Shown: in pieces, positions 53,350 to 64,000 of the stretch
How the letters are laid out: each line of letters starts with the position of its first letter
Position numbering within the stretch: position 1 is the first letter of the stretch
Assembly (NCBI GenBank): GCA_904063045.1
Contig: CAJFCJ010000006.1
Coordinates: 682,001-746,000 of the forward strand
Direction: 5' to 3'
Source of the DNA: Dimorphilus gyrociliatus
Taxonomy: Eukaryota; Annelida; Polychaeta; Dinophilidae
Length of the DNA: 64,000 bases
Translations under genes and position numbers: made by a program
Notes under the pieces: model-generated
What the model saw: the letters and a program-made list of their open reading frames with translations, nothing else
Database searches by the model: none
What the model was told of the DNA's origin: nothing

Positions 53350-56300
53350 TCAGCAAAGCGATTCTTGACTCTTATTTAAATTTGGGCGAGGTTTCTTGTT
53401 TGGTTTCGGATGCAGAGGTGGCGGCCTACTATTCAATAACGGCTCCTCCTGAGACTTCCCGTTGCCAAATTTTGTTGGATACGGCTTTGGGGCAGCTTCA
53501 GGTTGCGCTTCTGTTTTGAGATCTGGTCGACTTCGAGGAACTGGTCTAACTGAATATTCGGATGATGCTTCACTTGGAGGTGGTTTTGACCAAACAGGGG
53601 TGTTGTTGATGAGGGGAGGTCGAGGTTTACGTTGTTGAATGGGTGAATTATTGTTTTGTTGATTTGCTGCCTCTTTTCTCTTCGTTGTTGGAGATATCTC
53701 GACAGATGTAAAAGTGGTATCACCGGCAGTATCATATTCACTATAACTATGGAGGTTTGGTTTTAAGGAGATTTCGTGTTTTGGATCTACTACTGGAACA
53801 ACCTTGATTACATCACTACCAGCAATATCAGCCTCTTTTTGCCTATAAAATGAAACTAATGTGTAACTGCATACAAGAATTCAGTATTCTAATAAGTACT
53901 CATCGAAAGGCTTTTCTTTCATTTTTCTCCTACAAAGGCAAAATATTACAATAGCCAGAATGATACCAAGAATAAGAACAACTCCAACTGGAACAGAAAT
54001 AGCGATAGCAAGAGCTGTTTTTTGAGCTTCCGCTTCTTCTTCAACTATATAATATCAACGTATATATTAGAATATATATTTGCTTCAAAGGAATATTCTG
54101 CAACTTATCAAAAAACTACTTACTTTTACATTCAGTTGTGACAGAAGGAGACCATCTTGCTTCACCATTTACTTCTTCACAAGTATACTCATCTCTGCCA
54201 TCTAATTTATACCCGGATCGACATCCCTTTATTATTACTCTACTTCCAACATAATATCTAATGGGACTCTCTTTTATGGCCATTGGAATTGCTAACCAAC
54301 TACAGTATTTTGGAGCCGAATTTGCTAATGACCTAATTTCTTCAACTCGTTTCTGTGTATAAATTATCTTTAATACATCTAGGAGAGCTTGATAAGAAAA
54401 ATTAATTTACCTGAGATCTCAGAGTAATTTGAGCAAGAGCTTCATTTCTAGTAATAGCATAGTCAAATTTACATTCAAAATCATTACCGCAGATATCAGA
54501 GGCGTCCGGTGCGCCTGTAGGTATTTCAAACGAAGGGGTGAAATTACCCCTTTTATAATAATTCCAATTTTTTTGCATTCTATATTGAAATAATGTTTGG
54601 GCATCAGTAATTTGCCAAGTTAAACCAAACTTGAAGTGTATTTGCTGTCTGTTGTTTGAATTTACAGGTCCACCTTGATTTTGAGGCATTAAATCATTTG
54701 AAGGATCATTGTCCCATTTACCCAATAAACCTTGTATTTTATTTCTCAATTTTTCGGGTGCACTAACGACTAAACTTAACAGTCCTGGCTGAAAGTATGA
54801 AACTTGTAAACCAACTCCAGAGACAGTATATACAGTAAGATTGTTTTGGGATTCAGACTCTCGGTCAAAATTTATGATTGAAACTCCAGAAAAATCTTGC
54901 CACCACAAGTGGTCTTTAACAAAGCTCCTTTCCACACCATCAACATATACTTGTAACTTTTTACGACTCTTTTCAGGATTAACTCCAATATGAATCTGCG
55001 ATCCTCCACCGTCTTTTAAAGCAATGGCTGTTACACCAGATGCATTAAAATAACTTTCATCATCTACAAAGATTAAATAAATATAAATAAATAACGCTCT
55101 AGAATTTGCAACATTTTACAAACCCGATCCTTGCACGTGCAATCTTTCGAGTCTAGCTTGTAACTCAATCTGATTGCTACTTGAGTCCACTGTTTTAATG
55201 AGCCAAAACTCGCCATTACCATTAAAAGTATATTCAACGTCTTCCCATGTCAAAAAATGAGGATCACCATATACAGCAGACGTCTGGGGAGGTTTATAGT
55301 TTTTGCAATCCGCTGTTGGTCTTGATTTCATGTATGTGTCAAAGCATAACCCATCGTTATTTGCATAAACGCAGCATAAATAGTATGGAGCTATTTCATT
55401 GAAAGCATGACTCAAAGTTGGAATATATGGAGGTTCACCATATGGCTCTTTACCAGATTCATGAGCTCTGTCTGAGGTACTACCAGAGAGAGAATCTCCG
55501 GAGTATAATAGTTCTCCATCTTGTCCATAACAGCAATGGCTTCCCGCTCCGGATTTTCTAAAATCGTGTACATATTTATAGTATAGTAAAATAGTTCACT
55601 ATTAATACCAACGTGCTCTGAGTTGATCGGACACAGTGAACAGCTTCAGTATGCCTAGCACAATTTTCTGGAAACTTATTGTTTTCTTGGCAGTAGGGAT
55701 CTGGCTGAAATCTGCCAAAATCTGCCTTTGCTTGTTGTATAGTACAAGGGCAAGGCTGACATAAGAAAATTATGAAATAAACTATTTATGTAAGATGAAA
55801 AACAATATTTACGTCCAGCTCAGTACGCCAGGTACGATCTCTAATATCCTTTGAGTGCCAGGCCTGACATTTAGATTTGGCCCAATCGCTACCCCTGTCT
55901 GATTTCGAAAAAGTTTTTATAAACCATCCCAAAGGAATAAAATGACTCCACATTCGTCTATAAATGGAGAAAAAATTTTATAATAAATTATTAGAAGTTA
56001 TGAGAATATTATAAATGTAGTATAGTTAATTTATACACGTACAGAGGGTTATTAACATCTGTGCTGCTTCTCCATACTGTGAAAGCTCCTATATCAAATA
56101 GTCTACAAGGATTATTGACATTTTCAATGTTTTTACATTGATGATCGTCCACTGAAAAGGAAAATTTTCCTGTATTCTTTATATCATTAGCCAAAGTATG
56201 TATTTTTTTTAGTTCATAACTTGAACCATCCTCTCTGTAACCCATTAAAACTATTTTTATAGTTTGATCTTTAAAGCCGGGAGCATCTTTGTCCCATTCA

Positions 56301-57710
56301 AGAGAAATTTCTGTAGAGTCCAGCCAGTTCTCTCCTCCCGAAACTTTGACTTGTGGTTGCTGGAGAGTGAATCTACCGACTTCCAGTTCAGACTTGAAAG
56401 ATATACTTTTTGCTCTAGCAGACACTTCCATATTAAGTTTGTTCAGTTTAGTTAGGGGTGGTGATATACAATAAGCTTTCATGGACGTATCATCACCCAT
56501 AACGTAACCAGCGTAATCGTCTTGGTCAAAACTGCATTGAGGTTTTTCTGGATGCCTGTAACAAGGACCAGAAACAGCAATTGCATTTCCTCCTAACATG
56601 TGTGTAAAAGAGGGAACAGTTTGCAAGGGTCTATCATCTTGAATTTCCTTATCACTCGAACATCCTCCTGTAATTATCATATCATCATCTACCCTATAAT
56701 AAAAGCGACCAGTAACATTTGATCCAGCAAATGGTATCAATGGTAATTGAATCATGCGCGGATTTTCCGAATAAGGCATTTTAGTGAATTGTCTGCCTTT
56801 ACCGGCATTCATTCCCATGTTTGCTGGTTTACATTTCTTGTTACTGTCTTGGGAAGTTCCTGTATCAGGGTTACAACCATTCTCAACAGCTCCATACCAA
56901 GACATTTGCAGATAGTTTATTACTGCAAATGTCATTTTTTCGTCTGTTACTAGTGCCAATTGAAAACTATTTCGAGGTCGAGAGTTAATATCTTGAGTAA
57001 CACTTGTGAAGGAAACCTGATGCCATGTTACGACAATGCCTTTAGTTGCTTCGAATTCCATTAAGTTAGGTATAGCACCAACAACATCACGACTAATGAA
57101 TTTTAACATTCCTTTTGTTATATCCTTGTGAACATCGTCGTCTTCGTCCAAGAGCCTATAATACAATTTGCTAAACTCTCCCCTTGGTATTTGTTGAGCA
57201 TGAAAATCGGTCCTTTCAAAAAACGGAGCAATAAAAGGAAAATCATCAACTTTTGGATAATCAGGATTCGGAAATTCCTTCGCGTAAGGCGTAGATTTGG
57301 CTGGCTTATTTCTAGAGAAAGCTATATGACCATAATGAGATATCTGAAAAGTATATCAGAGAATGATTTTGCCTGATTAGAGATGATAACCTACCCATAT
57401 TGCTGGATAATTAATTCCATAAAAGGGAAATGACCAAGTTATTTTGGGATCTATTCCTTTTTCTGACGAATGAGGAGTAACAATATTTGTATCAAAATAA
57501 GTTTCATTATAAGGATACATTCTTTCTCTTTCTATATAATCCGAATTATCTTGGAAATGCTTGTAGTATTCTTTATAGTATATTACAATAAGATTATTCA
57601 CTTTTTAAGTTGTTAAAAAATAACTAACCATCAAAACTTGATAGGGAAGATACACATCCTATGGCTATAGCCGATATAAAAAAGACGGAGAAACGTTCAA
57701 GTAGCGTCAT
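53350..57710 (-). CDS. mesh: Mesh-like septate junction protein (NIDO-AMOP-VWD-sushi-TM)
   Basis: About 15 exons from ATG at 57710 to TGA at 53350. The start encodes a signal peptide (FSVFFISAIAIGCVSSLSS). A NIDO-like region follows (ISHYGHIAFSRNKP, GIVVTWHQVSFTS, FAVINYLQMSWYG), then an E-set region (QPQVKVSGGENWLDSTEISL). The AMOP domain is Cys/Trp-rich (WAKSKCQAWHS, ELDPCPCTIQQAKADFGRFQ). The von Willebrand D domain starts VYGDPHFLTWEDVEYTFNGN and contains LLGKWDNDPSNDL. A sushi domain (GSRVIIKGCRSGYKLDG) and a membrane helix (VPVGVVLILGIILAIVIFCL) precede a Pro-rich tail. Drosophila Mesh has this order and builds smooth septate junctions; the vertebrate relative is SUSD2. Confidence 0.92.
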
Positions 57711-57892
57711 ATTTTCATCGAAGAGCTATCTTGAGGAAAATTTAAGTTATCATTAAAAAAATAGGCCAATTCCAGTACTATTGAATATTACATATTGATT
57801 GACTCAGACCGGAACTGGTAAGGTGAAAGCTTTACCTGTACAATAATTTTAATCATTGAGCGCCATCTGTTGGCCTCATTTAACTAACAACT
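57711..57892. promoter_or_regulatory. Bidirectional mesh/PDZD11 promoter with CTCF-like core
   Basis: Only 182 bases separate the two start codons. GCGCCATCTGTTGG at 57860-57873 contains the exact complement of AGATGGCGC, the core known for Drosophila CTCF. Confidence 0.45.
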
Positions 57893-58588
57893 ATGCAAGA
57901 ATCTGTTACAGGTCGCAAATTGGAGAGCCTTTTACCTCCTTACGAGTCTCCTCCACCATGGATTCCTCCTCATCTAGTAGCAGAATGTTTTTTAGAGGAT
58001 TCTCTTGAATAATTTTTGAAAATTTTTGCAGAGAAAAGGGCACATGTTTTATGATAACGACATCGAGCAGTTCCTCCCCAGGATCTTATACATTCGTAGA
58101 CAAAATTCTCAATCTACGGTATGCATGTTTACTTATGTCAAGTTGGGTATTCACCCTGCAAATGGTTGTATTTTTTTCTAGTTAGGGTTTCATATAAGAG
58201 GAGGAAAAGAATATCATTGCGCCATTTATGTCTCTAAAGGTTCCTACTAACTATCTTGAATAAATAAAAGAAAATACAATCTGTTTTATACACAGTTATT
58301 CAGGGATCGGAAGCTGAAAGAGTCGGACTATGCGAAGGTGACCAAATCTTAGCAGTTAATGGAGTATCGTTTGAAAATCTATCACATTCGGAGGTTTAAA
58401 AGAAAGTAAAACTGTTACATAATGAAACTTATGCAAAAATTCCATTGCAGGCTGTTAGAGTTTTAACTGGAACCAATGAAGTAGAAATTACTGTGAAATA
58501 TTTCCCCTATGGATATCGAAGATCTTTTGATAGAACAAATCTAATAGCCGACATTCAAGATCAGGAGAAAGACAGGTTTTATCGATAG
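57893..58588 (+). CDS. PDZD11: PDZ domain protein 11
   Basis: Five exons from ATG at 57893 to TAG at 58586. The product of about 144 residues begins MQESVTGRKLESLLPPYESP with PPPWIPPH, as in PDZD11 (PAYENPPAWIPPHE). RKGHMFYDNDIEQFLPR follows, then one PDZ domain: the carboxylate loop LGFHIRGG, AIYVSKVIQGSEAERVGL, CEGDQILAVNGVSFENLSHS. The tail is YFPYGYRRSFDRTNLI. In vertebrates PDZD11 binds the ATP7A copper pump, calcium pumps and PLEKHA-family junction proteins. It lies head-to-head with mesh. Confidence 0.94.
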
Positions 58589-59068
58589 GAACTGGAGATA
58601 TTATATCTAAAATACTGACTGCTTTTTTAGTTATTGATATTGCATATAAATAAATTATTAAAAATAAATTTACAAGATAAAATAGTTTTGAAAATATATG
58701 CATTAACATTTAGGACAAACTATGTTTGTAAAATGGTACTTATCATCTAGATGTCGCTAGGTCAGTAATGCATAGGGCTGTATACTTTACTTGGGATGCT
58801 AGAAACTGGTATATTTCTTTGAATAATAAATGTGATATCAGATGCTGCAACAATCAATAGATGATAAAACCTAAATGCAAGGTAAAAGGTTTTTTTGGTT
58901 ATACAATTCAAATTGGCATTACTTGTGTAATCTATCTTATAAGTTATCCATGTCAAATCTCTATTAGAATACTGGCGAAGAATATTGTAACAATAAGTCT
59001 GCCATGAAAACAACCCCTTTTAGTAGATAATTTTAATGGACCATTAATCTGAAGAAAAATTTACGGAA
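58589..59068. other. Intergenic region before UNC79
   Basis: 480 AT-rich bases after PDZD11. No exon recognised; the UNC79 promoter is expected here. Confidence 0.5.
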
Positions 59069-62000
59069 TGGCAACCAGAGCAGCAGCATGTAAAACAATT
59101 ATTATTGACTTTAACTTAAATTTTATTGTAAATTGCTGTCTTTTAAATTTCAGTTTCATCAAAAATACGAAATCTAAAAGATTATCACTATAGAATAATC
59201 AATAACTTAACACCCCAACCTTCGGGAGTGGACGTTGCAAATACTTTAAAATATTTTTCTCAGACTCTTTTAAGGTTTGTATTATTAAGGATTACTTGAG
59301 TAAAATGAAGATTTGACTTTATTAAAAATATAGCGTCCTAAAGGATGTTCCACCAGTTCTTAGTGGTTTCTCTTTCACTGAAAGGCAGCAAGATTTCGTT
59401 AGATCATCTTTATTTCCTAGTTTAAATTATTCGGGTTTATATCAAGCGGTTATTAGCATATTAGACATAGTTCCCCAAATTCACCAGGGTCAAATGAGTG
59501 AGTTTTAAAGGATCAACTATAAATTGCATTTAATACATACTTTTTAAATTATTAAAGCTTTGGGAGTTGCTGTCTTAAATGTTCTCGGCTGTTTGGTATC
59601 TTTTATTGAGAACGAAGTGTTGGATACTCTTCCATTTACTGTCGCTTCAACCCTTGCCTTTTTCCCCGTATCACTTCAGTATCACATTATCAGTCTATTA
59701 TGTAACAACTTACTGCCTATTACGTTAGGCTATTACGGGATAAATGATTCTCCGACTTATGCCTCCAATTCAGTGGCTTCAATTTTAATGCTAGTATATC
59801 AACATGTAGAAAATCCTGCTTATCACTCAAGAGTTTTGGAATGTTTTATGAGTTATAAGAAAAATGTTGTTAAAGTAAGCGTTGATACGAAATGACAATG
59901 TTTAGGAATAATAATAATAATGGCTTCTTAATAGGACCTGTTAATGGTAATAGCATATGGTCCTCCTGCAGCTAAAACACCTGCAGTTGTTCATCTTTTT
60001 CACTATTGGCCTCAAATGGATCCTGCCCTCACCGACAAACGTGGTATTCACTTCAAATTTACTGGTGAATATAAAATTTATTTCTTAATTCTTTAATAAT
60101 TTCATTCTGTATAATTATCATAATTCGATTACGCGATACAAATTTTTTACTGAATCTTAACAGGGAAGAGTTTCACGGGTAAGATGGTTACAGAAATAGT
60201 TTAGACACTAGTTGTTTATAATAGTTAGTACTAACAATTTTTGGTAAGCGAGCGCGATTGCCCAGTTTTAGTTGGCTTTCAATATCAAAATTTTTTTTAG
60301 AGCTTAAGGGGCTTTCTGCTTTCCCTAATTCGTGTTTCGATTTTACTTAATTAAAAGCCTTGTTTTGCCTACAATTTTATATTATGTTTAGAGTGGACGC
60401 CAATCTTATGTCAGAAAGAAGGTTGCTTAAATAAAAATGAAAGTCGAGCTGTTAAGGTATCCATAATAGAAATTAGATTATTAATTGTCGTCAAATAATA
60501 ATGTTTGTTTTTTAACAAGATGTGTATGGATCCCACACTTGTGGTACAATGCAGTGAACAATCCCCGCCATTGTATTTGTGCGTTGATTGTGCTCATGTT
60601 CTTCGACACGAGCATGAAAAGAAGCTGATTCCTGTTCTGAAACCTTTAGAACGGATTGTTTCACTTAAATGTGAAAATAAAGTATTTAACGTTTTTTTAG
60701 AGTTTGATAGATTGTTACTGTACTTTCATTGTTTCAGAACTGTATGTCCCCAAAAAATAATGCAATAAGCACATGCTTTTCAAATGAATGTGCCAGCATA
60801 CTTGGCTGCAGGCCTATTCGCTTATGCCAAGCTTGTCATGAAGTATGAATAATTTTGTAATTTTAAAGATTATCTAAAGCCAATCTCCCTTAGTTAAAAC
60901 ATGATAAAGAAAAAGAAAAATCTCATATTTATGCAATGAGCATGCCTGATTTATGGTCAAGTCCTTCCGATATGCAATGGATTTTGGTTGAAGCTATAGT
61001 TAGGTTTGTAGACGTTTTTAACTCACAGCTTGTAAAGCAGGTAGCTTCAGATCAGATATTCTATTTTAGTCTGCTAAAAGAGGCTGAGCCTATTGAAGAC
61101 AAACGAAAGGTAGAAATGGGCGAGGAAAGGTTAGTCACTGGTTTAGCAGACATGAACGACGATGATGCAGAAAACGATGCAAGTTCAAATATCTCAAATC
61201 TTTCCTATAAGTTAATATAATTTGGATTTTCAGGGGAGCGATGATAGAAAGCTGCTTAGTAGATACGGTATATTGTTAATCGTTGAACTATGTAAACCAA
61301 AAGAGACTATGCCTATTGTAAGTGTATAATTTATAAGAAAGATGAATGTCAAAGAGAGTTTTTCATAGGATTTACTTGGGAGAATATTAGCTATGCTTTT
61401 TCATTGGTTTGATGCTACCGCCTATTTATCAGATGGTGAAGTCAAAGTTCTATCTCATTAAATAGTAAATGTCACTGAAAAAATTTTTCAGATATTGCCG
61501 GAAATGCTTTAGAAAAGTTGAAACCCAATTATATATGTGCTTGGTTAAAAACAATTTGTAGAACTCATCTGGAAGTAGTAATATCTTGTCTGCTACCTCA
61601 TCCCTGTGAATATGCCAAAGTCGGAGGCCATTGGTAGATATGAACAATTATTTATATAGTAGAAATTTTTTAATGTAAAATTTCATATAGGGAAACACTC
61701 TCATCAAGGACAAGTCAAATAAAAGAAGGGCTAAATCGTTTGTTTTGTTTGGTTCCCTACGATATAGTAACATTCGAAGTATGGGATTATGTTATGCCAT
61801 TTTGGATGGAAGCTATAAGAACAGAAATTCCAAGACAGGAGCAAATGGAATTAAAAGTCTTGTTATGGTTTGTAAAAAGGATATTTAGATCCAATTTAAA
61901 TAATAGTAATCCCTTAATCAACAGTAAAGTTTTTGATGTCGATATGTGCCCTTTGTCCTTCGATATGGAACACGTCTATCATTTCATTAGCGAGAAATTT

Positions 62001-64000
62001 GAAAACACATCATCCTCTGTTCAGGAACAAACTTTACTATGGCTTCAGATTTTGTCATTAGTTGACATAATAGTTCCCCTGCATATTCTCCTAGATATGT
62101 TTCAGAAAGGGGTACAAACAATGAAACTCGAAGGTTAGTCGCTGTTTTATCTTTGATTTGAGTATTCTACTTTAATTGTTACAGAGAAAGATGATATCGA
62201 GCAAGAGGCTCATGAGAACTTAGATGAACCAGTAGAAAATGTTACCTGTTACCTTCTCATGCTGGATATTACTCTCAAACAAATTGAGATGCAGTCTATG
62301 TCAGCTCATATGGGAGTATACAACGAAACTAGTAAACAATTAATGTTGCTGTTGACCTCTATGATATCTACTCCATGGCAAGGCAAACATACCTGTGACT
62401 CGGATACAGAAATAATTGAGTGCAAGTCTTGTGAAAACGGTGCAATTTGGCATCAAATAGCTTATCAGGTAAGGATAACTTTGTTTTTGAAAACTCATCA
62501 TAAACTAGTTTTGTAGTTATTGGCCTATATAACACCAAGAGATGAAATTCAAATTCCTGAAAAAGATATACCGCGAATAGATGAAATTCATCATAATATA
62601 TTCTCAAAATCAGGTATACGGATTTTATTCTTTGCATCAATAAATATGAAAACCAAAGCTGCTATGACAGATAAAGAAACTCCAGTTACTGAACAAAAAG
62701 TTGATGATGTTAATCTTCAATTGAATGTAGACCAGCAATTGCCTCATCTTCAACTTTTATACGCTTTACTTCAAGTAAAATGATCTAATCTATCACAACT
62801 AATGTAATAATCCGAAATTACTCTCGTATTTTACAGGAACTATCCCACCAAACAGACGCTGACGCCCTTTTCTATCTTCTGCACTCCCTCAGGTATTTAT
62901 GCTTACACGGGGAGTGCTTAAATTATGGAATAAGAGACAACGAAATGCTTGTAAAACATTGTCTGAAAACACTGTTTATTCCGAGGTAAATTTAACTTCT
63001 TTTAATAATTCCTAATTGGTTTGTAAATATTTATCAAGTATATGGAGGCTTTTGGAAGCCAAGCATTCGACCTTGGGTACGATTGGCGTTCCATTGCTAC
63101 TTCATTGCTTAACTATTCCATCTGGTGCTGATGTATTTTGGCATCTCGTTGAGGAAGATTTCACAAGTGAAGATTGGACATCCAGATTTTCTGCAGTCGA
63201 AAAAGTAGTTATTGTATCTCGTCTTATTCAACCTGAAACCATTATGAACAATCATGTAAGTTTGAAAAAGTTCTTTTGGATCTCTTAATTAAATATAACA
63301 TTACAGGTTATCTTAACTGCTATTGCTCATGCAACGTGCTATTTGATCGATATGTTGAATGATGTTAAACCAGAAGTTGCTCAGCGCACCCTTTTGTATT
63401 TAGACACAATTAAAACATCATCGTTAAAGGTATCATTTCATTCAGAACATTATGTATTGTGAAGCAACTATACTTTAAAACAAACTTTGTTTCTCAACAG
63501 TTTTTGATGCATGCATTGGAGTTTCAATTCGATTCCGTAATAAGTGACCGTAGTATGATAATGCAACGAATCTATTTATTATTCGTAGCTTTAAGGAACA
63601 AAAGGGAGGTAATCGGTTGGGAATTTTTCCTGAGTAGATTCGATACCCTGTGCTTGGAGGCTCAACTCGATTTGGACAATAGCGTTGATGCCTCAAGCGT
63701 TACTGGTAAGATTATCATTCAAACGTTTAGAGTAGCGTTAATGATTACACAAACCGAAAGCAACCTTGTTTTCTTACCTGCCGATTATAGAAACTTTATA
63801 AAAGTTTTTACATCCCTTAGAGCACGAGAAAACCGGTACGTAATGATAGAATAGATTAAATATCTATTAACATTCGGCACATTATATAACTGTCTTTCAC
63901 AATCGATTCACACTGTATCGTAAATAATTTTTATCATTATATTATGGCATTTGTCCTATTATATTACAATATTCGCTTATAAGAATTTCTGTATTTTTTA
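59069..64000 (+). CDS. UNC79: UNC79, NALCN channel complex subunit (5' part)
   Basis: The gene starts with ATG near 59069 (MATRAAA) and runs off the window through about 15 exons. The last complete exon is 63501-63835 and the final 165 bases are intron. Recognisable stretches are FSSKIRNLKDYHYRIINNLT, ANTLKYFSQTLL, DLLMVIAYGPPAAKTPAVVH, LFHYWPQMDPALTDKRG, CPIRTEIP-type blocks around 61750-62130 (AIRTEIPRQE, SSVQEQTLLWLQ) and GADVFWHLVEEDFTSEDW, ending WEFFLSRFDTLCLEAQLDLD. Cysteine pairs (YLCVDCAHVL, CSNEC-like at 60760-60840) are conserved. UNC79 and UNC80 form a large cytoplasmic HEAT-like scaffold of the sodium-leak channel NALCN in neurons. Confidence 0.94.

Noticed and set aside
53433..53741. 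102-codon minus-strand frame starting MNMILPVIPL
   Set aside because: Alternative frame of the mesh cytoplasmic-tail exon; the mesh frame continues from the membrane helix to TGA at 53350.

Overview
This is a eukaryotic, AT-rich, gene-dense animal window. Nearly every gene is split by short introns (mostly about 40-70 bp, with GT-AG ends and T-rich acceptors). Genes sit a few hundred bases apart and strongly resemble human proteins (RHOA, CHEK2, DLD, TMCO4, UNC79). Mesh, claudin-like proteins, a SEFIR (IL-17 receptor type) protein and a joined IQCJ-SCHIP1 gene point to a bilaterian invertebrate with a compact genome. A meiofaunal annelid of the Dimorphilus kind would fit, but that is inference and the species cannot be fixed from the sequence. 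No transposon, rRNA, tRNA or CRISPR array was recognised.

Layout: 1-633 is the 3' end of an unidentified Cys-rich protein. 2-9 kb holds RHOA, TMCO4, CHEK2 and LSM8. 9.5-18 kb holds a 77-residue coiled-coil gene, a short SEFIR receptor-like gene, a NET1/ARHGEF3 RhoGEF, a claudin-like gene, a 48-residue membrane microprotein and DLD. 18-29 kb holds a small orphan gene, a glutaredoxin without active-site cysteines, COPS7, GOLIM4 with a giant polyQ tract, an EF-hand protein with degenerate loops, a GPCR and TRIT1. 28.5-43 kb holds IQCJ-SCHIP1, TMEM243, a second claudin-like gene, an orphan single-exon gene, a secreted Ig protein, a tiny type I membrane protein, ADAP and TMEM127. 43-64 kb holds ULK4, MRPL35, TAF9, USP1, mesh, PDZD11 and the 5' part of UNC79.

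Organisation: most neighbours are arranged head-to-head or tail-to-tail, and about nine divergent pairs share intergenic regions of 180-600 bp. Several of these carry CCAAT boxes, YY1-like ATGGCGGC/CCGCCAT elements or E2F-like sites. Functionally the window mixes housekeeping genes with cell-junction genes (mesh, two claudin-like proteins, PDZD11) and Rho signalling genes (RHOA and a RhoGEF).

The strongest unusual points are protein-level losses. The glutaredoxin has SxxS instead of CxxC. The ArfGAP has Lys in place of its catalytic Arg and needs a GC-AG intron. The NCS-like protein has no canonical EF-hand loop. The SEFIR protein has almost no ectodomain. The ULK4 kinase region shows a partial exon duplication. 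Exon models were made by eye from reading frame, splice-site and homology knowledge, so boundaries not listed explicitly are approximate.
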